A stretch of 64,000 bases of DNA from Hyaloscypha bicolor E. Lineage: Eukaryota > Ascomycota > Leotiomycetes > Helotiales > Hyaloscyphaceae. Below are positions 35,404-46,676 of the stretch, piece after piece. The notes under the pieces are model-generated. The model was not told the DNA's origin. It was given only the letters and a program-made list of their open reading frames with translations, and did not search any database. The position numbers were made by a program, and so were the translations under genes. Location of the stretch: the NCBI RefSeq assembly GCF_002865645.1, contig NW_020194519.1, positions 1,795,542 through 1,859,541 of the forward strand, written 5' to 3'. How positions within the stretch are numbered: the stretch's first letter is position 1; each line of letters begins with the position of its first letter.

Positions 35404-36321
35404 CGCGAGGAATGTTAGTTATGCATGGAGATGCAAGTCGGGGCGGACGGTCAAATCAATGCAGATCGTGTTGAGAAGAAAGTCCAAGCTGGAGAATCAA
35501 TTAGGAGGAGGAAAGGCTCATATCAAGTAGCAGGCTCCCAACCAGACCGATCGGCTGAGGTTGGAGAGCTCCCAGGATTGTCGATGGCAGAGGTGTTTCT
35601 CTCAGATTGGTGTGGAGTGCTGTCTTGGGGTTGCGTAGGTTGTTGAGTGATGAATGAGTGAGTCTTGGAGAGCGACGCTCGCGTTTCGAAGGTCAGTCCA
35701 GCGGAGTGGAGCTGGATCAGCGCAGATTTTAGGGCGACTGCTGCCGAGCATGAAATTATGAATCAGCCCGAGAGATCCCAGTCGCAGAAGAGCAGAATCA
35801 GATCAACAGGACAGGAGGCCGTGATAATATGGGATGCGCGTTGGGGGGGTGTGCTGGCAGCAGGCTCTTGACTCTCGCGGTCTTTACGGTCTTTGCCTCC
35901 TCTGCTCTGCTGAGATCCCCGTCCTTGGGGTAGCGATTGGAGACCTTGTGCTGGTTAAAGATAATCGCGCTGCTGCTCTGAAACGTGAGAGGATGCCCGA
36001 GCGCCCCTCGCAGCACCAGGGGGGGCTTGACGGGGTACGTCGTGAGGGGCCTGGGGGGCTCTCAGGAAGCGAACGGCGTGCATGAGCGAGTGCGAGTGCA
36101 GGTCCCCTCCCCTATCAACGCAACAGCCGCATGAGAAGAAGGAATTCGCATGTTTGAGGGCGCGTCACAAGGAAGAGCGTTCGTTCATCTTGCCTGTGAG
36201 ACCTGTGTGTCAAAGAGAGCCGTACGTCCAACAGCTGCCAGCCAAGCCGGCCTGCACGGGCTGGCGTGAAGTGTGGCGGGCACTCGTAAGTCAGTTTCTG
36301 AGTAAATTGTAATTATAATTA

Positions 36322-36357
36322 TCATTATTGTCATTATTGTCATTATTGTCATTATTA
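36322..36357. repeat. Minisatellite, 9-nt unit, four copies
   Basis: TCATTATTG is repeated three times, followed by a fourth copy ending in A, and flanked by further AT-rich sequence. It lies about 0.9 kb upstream of the ste11 start codon. Confidence 0.85.
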
Positions 36358-36451
36358 GCCTTATTGTCATCTCGAGAGCCGAGATCCGCTCTCTCGGCGG
36401 CTTTGCTGCTGTTTCGTTCTGGTGGTTGCGGGCCGTCGGGCTGATAGAGAA

Positions 36452-36475
36452 CCAGCACCAGCACCAGCACCAGCA
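36452..36475. repeat. Hexanucleotide repeat CCAGCA, four copies
   Basis: Four perfect tandem copies of CCAGCA, in the upstream region of ste11. They are likely prone to length change between strains. Confidence 0.85.
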
Positions 36476-38589
36476 CTTCTCAACTCACAAGCGACCATAC
36501 ACGGATACTGTACAGTAGTACAGAAGCTAGCTCAAGCCTCAGGAAAATTGTTTTGCTCTCGGCGGCCAATGGCAGCCGCCCTTCCGAGAGCGGGCGAGTG
36601 GACAGCCTATCAACTCGAAACATCCTGCCAAGCGTTGCAAGCCAATAAAGGTGGCCTGCGCGGATGGTGATACATTCGGGGTTTGGAGACGCGATCAGTT
36701 GCTCGAAAAGGAAACATCCTCAGATCCTCGAACGGCTATGCTGTTTGATCGGACGTGCTCGTCATCCACTCTCCACGATCTTCCGATATTTGGCCTTCGA
36801 GGGCGATCAAAATTTGGGCATTCAACCTGCAACATGATCTGCTCTTTATGTGAGATCACCACAGCCATTCTCTGGTCTGTTTTCGTCTGAAGTCGTCCCC
36901 TGCGATTGGAGGCAGTGTGGATCTTTCATTTCTTCTGTTCCCTTGTAAAACTGTCAGACAGCCTACCAGACCTGTCATCACGTCAACAGAGTTTCTCAAT
37001 CCGATCTCAAGGACCCGATGCCGCTGGATGAACCGCCGTGGCCCCGCTGCTTACAGATTCAGGGGCAACCTGGAGGGGGCCTACCACCCCATCTCTACGT
37101 GGTAAATTTACAATAAAGATATCCCACTTCTAGAATCAAGAACGAGAACTTCATTCAAGAAATTCGTCGGACATCTTCGTACACTTGGGTCCCGTACCAA
37201 GAGAAGCCACGCATTCCGACCACATGTTCGAGATGTACAGCAGGGACAGAGATATGGGAGCGGTCAACTGGTGAAACGAAACACGGGCAACTCAATTCCG
37301 CCTCAATGATGTAATCTACCCTGCATCCCGGCATATCTCCCGTGGGCAACAAACTTTATCTGGGACATTCCCAGAGCTGCTCAGACATTGCTGACCCCCT
37401 CCCGCGGAGAGACTTTCTTGGCTGGACGCAGGAACCTGAGGAACTCGTGGAGGCAAACTCTGTTCAAAGGCCTGTGAGCGTGGAATCATGTTGATTCAAG
37501 TAGATCAGTTCATCATAAACATGGCATTGATTCGTATTGAAACAATTTCGTGCGTGGCTGCAAAGCCAAGGATCTTTTGTTCATGCTGTTTGGGTCATCT
37601 GCCACAGTCGAATGCCGCTCAATATGCATGAAATATGACTCCCTTCCCGATATTACATACGAATGCGAGCGAGTTGATGTGGATTGTCGCGTTTCACAAG
37701 ATTTCGGAAACCAAAAATAGAGTTCGTCAAAGTCTCATGAGCTGAAGAGTTGAGGTTAAATCCGAAATCTGACATCGAGTTCAGTATCCTCACGTGATAC
37801 CAGAGCATGTGACTGTGCAGTCAGCCGTATTTTATACGTCCAGCCTCTAGTCTACTTCCATTGAATCTTCGGATTATCCATGCACCAAAACTTCTCAGGA
37901 GATGTAGAGGTTTTTGGCGAAGTATCTACTGTTGGGGAAGGGCTTGTCGACAAGGAAGGAGGAAAGTTGGTGTTGGATTAGTTGGAGATATGGAAGCTGT
38001 AGTCGATGAATCCGCTACTAGGAGACGACTTGTCGACAACGAAAGAGGAGAGTCAGTCGTGGGCTAAGTCAGACTGTCAGGGGATATCGAACTTGTAGAT
38101 GAGACCAAAATATCAATGTCGGGGGATATATCACGGCAGATAGTACCCCGGCGATTCCCGCAATCAGCGTCGTGTACTTCAAGATATTTTATCATTCCTA
38201 GCGTTGTAGGTAGGTTGATACAACCCCATGAGCATTTCCACGGGACCTACAACTTGGTGCACAATGAGACACTCCTTCCAAGGGATGCTATACTCGTTCC
38301 AAGGGATGCTGTGAGTCTCGGGTGTCTCGGGTCGAGTTCGTTGAGGTTGGAAGTGGCTTCTGCTTGTGACGTGTTTGTCGTTGGGCTGATTCTCTCTCAA
38401 CAACGAGCTCTTGAAGTTGTACCCAGATTCCATCTCTAACTATACCCTGAGGCATCATTGTATGTTTTGGAGGTGTGTCCAGGGAACCGAACAAGGCACT
38501 TGTTTATTACGCTTGGCTGCGCCAATGACCTCTCGAATCGAAGACGAAAAGACAAAACTTTGCAGGTTGTTAGTTGAGACTTTCAGGAC

Positions 38590-39076
38590 TTACTCTTCGT
38601 TAGAGCAAGGAATCAATCTCCAGTCCGCGAGTTGCCTTCTAATATCATCTCTTGCCATACTTGATATTTTAGCTCCAGAATCTCCGAGATCGAGCTCCAT
38701 AGTACTGCTACTATCACCAACGTTTCCGCTAGAAGCAAGATGCGCAAAAGGACGTGGCATCGTACGTGTCCAGAAGTTGTTGACCGTGTTCGGAAGAGCC
38801 AACTTGGACTCGAATGTCTACCCCTTCTATGAAGTAAAACATTACTTGAAAGAGCTGCAATTGAGGAGACTCCATAAGTCCTGGGATTTCAGAGGTGAGA
38901 CCATCGACTCCACTAATGACGAGGCCTTGTCGAGGAGAGGTGAAAATTCTTCCGAACTTCAGCTTCTCAGAATCCGCTACAAAGGGATTATCGATCGGGA
39001 ACATATTAGAGGGTCCGTAGACTTTGAAATCTGATGTGTGATCAGTATGGCGAGGATCAACAGGGAGACTCTGCAT
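38590..39076 (-). CDS. Possible two-exon gene of unknown function
   Basis: Two frames on the minus strand can be joined by a 37-nt intron (38729-38765; donor GTACGA, acceptor TTCTAG) to give a 149-aa protein. The first exon reads DPRHTDHTSDFKVYGPSNMF and GRIFTSPRQGLVISGVDGL, which looks protein-like, with balanced composition. I do not recognise the family. A competing 207-codon frame lies on the + strand (38411-39034), and the intron is shorter than any other in the window, so this model is tentative. It may be a relic of a longer gene. Confidence 0.3.
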
Positions 39077-39629
39077 CTGCCAAATAACCTTACGCTTTAG
39101 TCTCGCAAGAGCTCCGTCCAGTCACTCCGTTCCTAACTTTGACCTCTAATCTAATAACCTAACCGAAATGTAATGAGATCGAATTAGGTTATATCGATTT
39201 ACGGTATGTTATCAGTATTTAAGAAGAAGTCTGTCTCGAGGGCTGCGTCTGCCAGACACTGCGGTGCGATTTTGGACTTCATCAATAATTGAAGGCGTAT
39301 TTATCACAGCTTCCAGGCTGTCTCGCGTCCGTTGTATACCCAAGCCGGTTTCTCCTTTCCCCTTATCCCCTCCCGCAAATCCTCTCCTTCCCACGCCGTC
39401 GTGGATTTGCGGTGTTGTGTTAATCGTGTTCAGCCGAGGTGTGTTGTGTGGGGAGAAGGTTACCGTGCCGAATCTCTGGCAAAACGTCAATTTAGCGCCG
39501 CTCACAGGCTCTAACCTTATGGGCCGCCGTAGAGGAAGCCCGGCTTCCAGCCTCGCTTCAAGGTCAACATCATCGCAGCCTCGAGCCCAACTGACCATGA
39601 GGTCCTCATAGCTTCACTCGTCTTGGCGG
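39077..39629. promoter_or_regulatory. Upstream region of vps18
   Basis: About 550 bases before the vps18 start codon, presumed promoter and leader. C/T-rich tracts occur around 39350-39390. Frames on both strands overlap here and appear to be chance. Confidence 0.4.
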
Positions 39630-42600
39630 ATGGCTCTCGACCCATCCAACGGCTATGTAGCCGCTCGGGGGCTTCAGGATCTCGATGAGAATGCACTTCC
39701 CATCTTCAATGTGGAGAAAGTCAGTCTCCAGTTCGCTATTGCGTCCGACTTTGTCGCAGCGCAAGTCGCAAATAACGTCTTGGTCTTAGCCCTTTCCAAT
39801 GGGCGGATTCTCCGAATAGATCTGGATAATCCTGCGGACATTGATGGTACGTGAGCTACTCTGGAATGCTTGCAATACTGACTCTTGTTTAGATATTGAC
39901 CTACCTAAGAAGACTTCTGAAGTTGGTGTCATACGGCGCATGTTCCTCGATCCTACCGCCTCACATCTCATTATATGTACGGCTCTGGGAGAGAATTACT
40001 ATCTCCACACACAATCGCGACAACCCAGACCTCTGTCTCGACTTCGCGGAGTTTCAATAGAGGCAATAGCATGGAATCCCGCCTTACCAACCACATCGAC
40101 AAGAGAAATACTCATTGGGGCATCTGATGGTAATATCTACGAGGCATACATCGAAACAGCTACAGAGTTCTACAGGAAGGAAGACAAGTATCTGAAGTCT
40201 TTACAGAAAATTCCAGATGGGCCAATCACTGGCCTATGGGTTGACGCTGTTTCTGATGTGCGAAAGCCGGATGTTCGAAGGGTAATGATCGCTTCACAGA
40301 ACAGGCTTTTACACTTAGTTGGCAAGATAGGTCGATCAGGGCATGACGGTGGAGCCTCAATCTTCACGAAGCTCTTCGAGACTGAGCAGCCAACAGTTCA
40401 TGAGATATCTCGGATCTCCGCAACGGCAACCTCGTCATTAGTCGTCTCGCCGGATGCTCCAGACTCCACTTCTTTGGAGAGTCTGACTCCAGACCGCATA
40501 TTCGCATGGCTCTCATCACAGGGCGTCTTCTATGGCCGGTTGGTTACCACGCCAGCAACACCTGATTTAGGCAACAAAGTCTTCGACGAAGCAAAATTAC
40601 TTCCTAGATCTCAACTTCCAGCTTCCGAGTCTTCCACAGGCCGCAAGAAACCCGTTCAAGACTCAGTCGACTCGATTGTTCTTACTCAATGGCACATTGT
40701 CCATCTGGTAGGACGACGTGTCATTGCTATAAATCGACTAGATGATCGGGTAGTGTACGACCAAGTCGTATTAGATCCGGGCCAAGAAGCTCTTGGGCTT
40801 TACGCAGATCAGCAAAAGAATACCTTTTGGCTGTTTACAACCCAAGAAATCTTCGAGATCGTTGTCACAGACGAGGACAGAGATGTGTGGAAAGTGATGC
40901 TTAAAACAGAGCACTTCGATGCGGCTCTGAGGTATGCCCGTGGTCCTGCCCAGAAGGACGCTGTTGCAACAGCTTCTGGGGATTACCTAGTCAGCAAAGG
41001 CTCGTTCATTGAAGCGGCCGGTGTTTATGGGAAGAGCAGCAAGCCTTTTGAACAAGTTGCTTTGATCTTCGTTGATAATGACCAGCAAGATGCTTTGCGA
41101 AAGTATTTGCTCACGAAAATTGGAACGTACAAGAAATCCTCTATCATGCAGCGGATCATGATTGCAAGTTGGCTGATAGAGATTTTCATGTCTAAACTCA
41201 ACTCTCTCGATGATACCATTATCACTAAAGCTGAGTTGTCGGAGACATTGAATCCAGAACAGACCAAAAATCAATTGGAGACAATCCGTACGGAATTTCA
41301 AGAATTTGTGAAGAAATTCAAGTCAGATCTGGACCGAAGAACGACATACGATATCATCAGCAGTCATGGGCGGGAAGAGGAGCTGCTTTTCTTCGCCAGT
41401 GCTGTCAATGACTACAATTATGTTCTTGGTTACTGGATGCAACGGGAGCGTTGGAAGGACGTCTTGGATGTTCTCAAGAAGCAGACAGAGCCGGAGATGT
41501 TCTACCGGTACAGCAGTGGACTCATTACTCATGTTGCAACAGATCTCGTCGAAATTCTCATGAGACATGACGACCTGAAACCTCGAAATTTGATTCCAGC
41601 GTTGCTCAACTACGATCGAAATTTCCAGGGACCACTATCACAAAATCAAGCAGTCCGCTACCTTCTTCACGTCATCAATCAGCTGGACTCAACAGATGCT
41701 GCTGTCCATAATACACTCATCTCAATCTACGCATCTCACCCCTCAAAGGACGAATCGGCTCTTCTCTCATATCTGGAAGCTCAAGGTGACGAGCCCAGCT
41801 TCGACTCTGACTTTGCTCTTCGCCTCTGTATCCAGCACTCTCGCGTTCAGTCATGCGTCCACATTTACAGTACCATGGGCCAATATCTCCAAGCCGTCGA
41901 ACTCGCCCTGGAGCATTCTGAAATCGACCTGGCATCCCTGGTCGCCGACCGACCACTCTCTAATCCTGCCTTGAGGAAGAAGCTCTGGCTGGCCGTAGCC
42001 AAGAAGGTCATCTCCCAATCCAACGGCATCAAAACCGCCATCGAATTCCTAAAACGGTGCGACCTGCTCAAGATCGAGGACTTGATTCCTTTCTTCCCTG
42101 ACTTTGTGGTCATTGATGATTTCAAAGAGGAGATTTGTGCGGCGCTCGAGGATTATAGTCGGAACATTGATGCGCTTAAGAAAGAAATGGACGAATCTGC
42201 ACAGACGGCTACGAATATCAAGATTGATATTGCGGCACTTGACCACCGGTACGCTATCGTCGAGCCTGGAGAGAAGTGCTATATTTGCGGATTGCCGTTG
42301 CTGAGTCGGCAATTCTTCGTATTTCCCTGCCAGCATGCATTTCACAGTGATTGCTTGGGGCGGAAGGTCATGGAGCAGGTTGGCCTGGGGAAGGGAAAGA
42401 GGATCAGGGAGTTGCAGGGACAGATCAGTAAGGGGTTATTAGCCGGGGCGAAGAGAGAAAGGGCTATTGCGGAGCTGGATGGATTGGTGGCTAGTGCTTG
42501 GTAAGTCCCCTGTGATGATCGGCTATACGTTGAGCTAACATTGGGCGGTAGCATATTGTGCAGCGATTTTGCTATCAAGAGTATAGATGAGCCTTTCGTC

Positions 42601-42636
42601 CTCCCGACCGATGATAGGAACGAGTGGGCTTTATAA
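39630..42636 (+). CDS. vps18: Vacuolar protein sorting protein Vps18 (Pep3), HOPS/CORVET core subunit
   Basis: A class C Vps subunit that tethers endosomes and vacuoles and has RING-type ends. Three exons (39630-39846, 39893-42500, 42552-42636) encode 969 aa. The N-terminal beta-propeller includes VGVIRRMFLDPTASHLIICT and the Pep3/Vps18 block IGASDGNIYEAYIE. Alpha-solenoid repeats fill the middle (for example FDAALRYARG, LLFFASAVNDYNYVLGYWMQ). The C-terminal RING begins CYICGLPLLSRQFFVFPCQH followed by HSDCL, and the last exon completes it with CILCSDFAIKSIDEPFV. Joining this exon is required for the final zinc ligands. It is likely essential for vacuole fusion and autophagic flux. Confidence 0.95.
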
Positions 42637-42999
42637 AATAAATCGGTCATGTAACATACCCTTCATTTAGCATTTAGCGGCCGGGCAATAAATTATGGTT
42701 TCTTTGCTCTTTCCATGTCTACATGGCTGGAAATAGATTCCACAGTCGGTGCTTCCAGGTAATTTCGTTCGATCACAATGCTGGATGTCTGCTTCTTTTG
42801 AGGTCCAGCGATCCACTCTCTCTGTGTTCACAGAGTCTCGTCTCTCAAACCCCTGAATCAAGTGGTTCATGTCAATACTTCGAAATCCAAATCAAGCGAA
42901 AATTCCTCGCTCTGCGTTGGCGTTTTGCCTCCTTGCATCTTTTCACCGCGTCAAAGCTCTCAATCGGATCCTCAGGGCAGGTCTTGTTGTCATAGAGTT
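42637..42999. other. Intergenic region between convergent vps18 and the HET relic
   Basis: 363 bases. They contain the vps18 3' end and the decayed tail of the HET-like gene. No separate gene is seen. Confidence 0.4.
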
Positions 43000-45144
43000 A
43001 CTCGTCTCTTGGGAAGCCTGAGTTCTTCCACGAGTGGGTTGGCAGAGACGTGTGACACGCCCAGCTAGGTGTTTGCGGCCGGTTCGTAGTTGAAGCCACC
43101 CAGCCACGGGTTCCATCAGATGATCTAGATGAGGAAAGATCCCTGCCCGTCCTTGTCCACGGAGACTTCCACGCGGTCATGATCTTGTGTTGCAAGCTTG
43201 GGAGACTTAACCGCTTCCCCGAATTCGAGCTTTTTCCCGGTAAAGAATAAGACGCGTGCAATCCTCTTATATTGTCCTCTGTTGCCGTGGCCCGTGGGCT
43301 CAAGGACAAGGCCTCTACCCATAACTTCTGGTGCGTGATTGGCGCTAGGAGAATATTAATCTCTGATTCTTCATAGAGTTTATCTAGTCTGGTACTGACA
43401 TCCTGGTAAACTCTGGGTTCGTCTCCCAGTCCACAGACCTCAGACTTGAGAATGGTTAGGGAAGTTATCTGGGTAGCAAGGACACAGGGAATAAATACTC
43501 GCATCTGAGGAGGCTCCCAGCAGAGACCTCTCCAAACGGGTCTTGAGAAGTTTGTATGCTCACGGTCTCCACCTTAGCAAACAAAGTGTCGTCGGAATCA
43601 GGAGGGGAAGCGGGAAGTATGGCCCGACTAGTCGAGGCCCATGACCACTAGTAGTATATTGTTCCAAAATACACTCAGCTCATCGACCTGGAATAGAAAC
43701 GTCTCTGAACGGGCAGCCGATTCGAAAGATCTGAATTGTACTTACAGAAGGCGCAGTATAGGTACCCTCGGGAGTCTTAGCCTGCCCAAAAGGCTCCGAA
43801 CATAATTGCGATTCTAAATTCTCTCTCCACATGCCAGCAAGGTATTCGTCGCCAGTCTCAGCTGCCACAAGTCTAGCGAGACCCGAAATTGCTACCAGCT
43901 TGTCGCGAGATATAGTTAATTTGCATTTAGAATATTCCTGGACGATCCTTTCTCAAGTCTCGGTGCTCGTTGGGCGCTTAGACAAAGCGAGATCAAACTC
44001 CATGTGGTCGGGGATCTTGGTCGGGAAGGTTTCACTAACGACCATTTCGTCACATTCCCGGAAGACTTCCTGTCTTGTAAAGATTAAAGTTCGACGTGGC
44101 AAAAATGATTCCTGCATAGCTCATCCTCGAGATGCTAAAGGGGCAGTTGCCAAAGAGTTACCGTAATGGCACTGAACAGCGTCGTAAGTCTCGCCAGATT
44201 CCCCGACCTCACTTAATCCGACATCTCCAATCGGTACTTAGATTGAAAAAGCAGCCTGCACGCCCATAAATGGCCCCGGATGTCGCAAGATTGATGAAAG
44301 AGCCGACATACACACTGGTCATTAAGGATGACTCCCTCTTCCAATCATCAGGATCTGCTCTTCCCAAGGTCAAAAATTTGTGTGAACCCCAACAATGACT
44401 TAAAGTTGCGTATCGAACCCGGACTCCAAATCCCCGGAGAGGCATAGTTTGGCTTCGCCTTTTTTCAGGAAAAGAAGTCGAGTGGGGGTTGCGGGATGTT
44501 GCGCGGAGCAGCAGTCTTCGTGGTTCGCCAGCATTGATCCAACCAAGCTTTACACAATGGCAAGGCGTTTCTGGTACTTCCTGGAGCACTTGTATATTGT
44601 GGAGATTGCAGTGCTATGACCAGGTAAGCTATGGAAGCTACACTCAGACGAAGACAGTAGGAAGGTATTCATACGTCGAGTTGAGGCAGGAACCATCATA
44701 ATGCAGCAAATTTCCCTGTCAACGGAGATTCTGATATTCCAATATTTCTGAGTTCCGCTTGGATTCCAGGGTCCATTCCAAACTGATACCTCCTGGTTCT
44801 TACTGTTGAGCCGATCCACTTAATCTTGTTCCATGGGCCGATCAAGCTCGGGCAGAATTTCTTTGAGAAACTGAGCACAGAGCCACAGCCATTATTATTT
44901 GAGCTTCTGAGGGCAGAAATTGATCCATGATGGCGCAAGTCTATATGCTCCTGCCAGCGTCATGCACCTCATGACCAATATGGCCAATAATGCTCTGACA
45001 GAATCCACATAAGCCGGGAAAAGGAGAAACAGTGGCGTAATATCCATCTTTTGTGACTGGAGACTCTCTTTCAGCTGTGTTCGCAGTCGGGTACCGAGCC
45101 AGCTCTGCGGCTACGGTGCTCTCGGTTGGTGTGCTGGATGACAT
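43000..45144 (-). pseudogene. Decayed HET-domain (heterokaryon incompatibility) gene
   Basis: Pieces of a HET-domain protein lie in order on the minus strand. First comes an N-terminal part with PGLCGFCQSIIGH (45144-44941). A segment near 44880 follows, where a one-base loss shifts NNNGCG out of frame with CAQFLKEILPELD. Next is the HET signature RYATLSHCWGSHKF (about 44380-44415), which jumps directly to DPDDWKRESSLMTSVY, so the stretch that usually lies between them is missing. Then come RG-stop-AMQESFLPRRTLIF with TGA at 44123-44121, and a block ending TET-stop-ERIVQEYSK with TGA at 43955-43953. Both stops fall where Trp is expected. C-terminal parts LESQLCSEPFGQAKTPEGTY and LVLEPTGHGNRGQY (43322 onward) follow. 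HET proteins mediate non-self recognition and cell death after hyphal fusion. This copy cannot make a full protein. Confidence 0.85.
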
Positions 45145-45550
45145 GTTTTACTCGCACCGAGCGCAAGCCTTGAATCCTTGGTCCTGTCGTTAGGTCACAG
45201 AGTTGAGCAGTTAAGAAGATTATATCAGATGGTGTGGTCATTTCAAAGCAAAGGTTCCGCGAGGCAAGAGCCTCGAAGCTGAGATGGATTTGAACGCCAC
45301 AGCTCGATTTTCGGAGCAGCGAGAACCCCAACATGGAAAGAACGACCTTGAAAGGCTCTCCATTAATAGACCAATAGTCAAAATCCACATGGCGTATCTA
45401 TATATGGAGGCGAGAGCTAATACTCTGTTATTATAGCCACCTGCTACTCATTTCGCCCTGTGATGTAGATTTTCAAGCACAGTGGCCCCAAAGCATGACT
45501 TCCCACCTGAGTCCATGTGTAAAACGTCAGTGGCAGACTATAGGGTTGAT
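45145..45550. other. Region upstream of the HET relic
   Basis: About 400 bases. A 105-codon minus-strand frame (45388-45071) overlaps the relic's start and does not resemble a known protein. It may be leftover promoter sequence. Confidence 0.35.
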
Positions 45551-45949
45551 TTATTGCACATTCAAAGAATTTGAAAGAGATCTCTCAAGCTTTGTTTCAC
45601 CTGCTTGAAGTATAGGGGCCGAAAATTTATGTTTCGTTCGGAGCTCTGCAAACATCCATAAACACACAAGGATAGACCACATAGAAAGCAAAATAGTAAA
45701 CGGGAAGGACAAGAAATAAATCAGCGCTTGGGTGAAAACTGCCGAATAATGTTTTTGCATGTACTTGGGACCTGTTACTCCTTTAGGTTTCAGCACATGG
45801 CTTTTCTCATTTTCGGCAAAAGGTGAGGATATATCCAGAACCTTACTCTTACATTCGCACATCCTCGGTCTATAACTTCCCGAAGAACTACGACCAGTCA
45901 ACCCGCCTGAAGTTGTATATACCCAAGAACGGCTCCGACGACTCTTCAA
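45551..45949 (-). CDS. Small one-helix membrane protein candidate
   Basis: A 132-codon frame starting with a basic, Ser-rich segment (MKSRRSRSWVYTTSGG). A strongly hydrophobic run of about 30 residues sits near positions 72-102 (FTQALIYFLSFPFTILLSMW and on), followed by a basic tail. This fits a single-pass membrane protein with no signal peptide. I do not recognise the family. It lies just downstream of the V-ATPase-like gene on the same strand, only about 70 bases away. It may be a chance frame, but the membrane segment is unusually clean. Confidence 0.3.
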   Translation of the reverse strand: MKSRRSRSWVYTTSGGLTGRSSSGSYRPRMCECKSKVLDISSPFAENEKSHVLKPKGVTGPKYMQKHYSAVFTQALIYFLSFPFTILLSMWSILVCLWMFAELRTKHKFSAPILQAGETKLERSLSNSLNVQ

Positions 45950-46015
45950 ATCAAAGATGAACCTTCCTCTCCAAGCTCTCCTGAGCTCGTCAACTTTTTG
46001 GAAGTGGCTAGACTA

Positions 46016-46676
46016 CTAGTACGCGCACACGGTAATCTCTCCTGACTTCGCCGACCCAGTCAAGAGCAACAGCGACACAATCAATCCATAGATCCCCAGA
46101 ACTTCAGCAAAGATAAGCATCATCATCATGCTCACAAACGCTCTAGGCTGCTGTCCCGCAGCCCTTACCCCAGCATCCCCTATAATCCCGATAGTGAACC
46201 CAGCACTCAAACAACTCAGCCCCACTGTCAACCCAGCACCTAGCTGCATGAAGTTTGTATGTAACGCAGACTTCTCTTTAAGCGTCGAAGAGATGATCAC
46301 AGCCACCACGAGGCCGTATATGGAGAGGATACCGGAGAGAATTGGTGGCATCAGATCTGATTTGAGATGTGGTTAAAAGATGGCCTGGGGGTCTTGAGAA
46401 TGGAAGTTCCTTACTCCTGACCATCATGTCTGGTCTCATTACAGAGACTGCGGAAATTCCAATCCCTGACTTTGCGATGCCGTATGCTGCTCCTAGGCTG
46501 GAGAGGACCATCGCCATACTACACCCCATTGCTCCAAAAAAAGACTGTTTGGTTTGTCAGGGGTTGTGGGTTTGATTTTTAGAGTAGGAAGGGGTCCGAA
46601 CCGCGTATACGGGACTACCAACAATAACAGAAATTAGTCCGAGGAGAAAGAGAGTGGTTGGGAGAGGATATACCAT
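46016..46676 (-). CDS. Divergent V-ATPase proteolipid (subunit c/Vma3-like)
   Basis: Three exons (46676-46602, 46544-46415, 46356-46016) encode 181 aa. The core [22 protein letters not shown] and LQLGAGL-like [17 protein letters not shown] give four membrane helices, and the proton-binding Glu is present in [23 protein letters not shown] places it nearer subunit c (Vma3) than c' (Vma11). It differs from normal Vma3 at many otherwise near-invariant sites (for example [26 protein letters not shown]). It also carries an extra N-terminal hydrophobic segment, [20 protein letters not shown], before the usual PVYA. The first intron has a weak donor, GTTCGG. I infer a diverged paralogue that may be used in a special membrane or stage. 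The standard gene should exist elsewhere. Confidence 0.82.

Larger units (their letters stand above)
35404..38589. other. Long gene-free region upstream of ste11
   Basis: About 3.2 kb. Near ste11 it carries several short upstream frames and simple repeats (36322-36357 and 36452-36475), consistent with a long promoter or 5' leader. From 37860 to 38130 there are degenerate direct repeats. None of the open frames resembles a known protein. Confidence 0.45.

Noticed and set aside
43000..45144. Repeat-induced point mutation as the cause of HET gene decay
   Set aside because: The TGG-to-TGA changes are not in the CpA context, and the fragments are not TA-rich compared with their surroundings.
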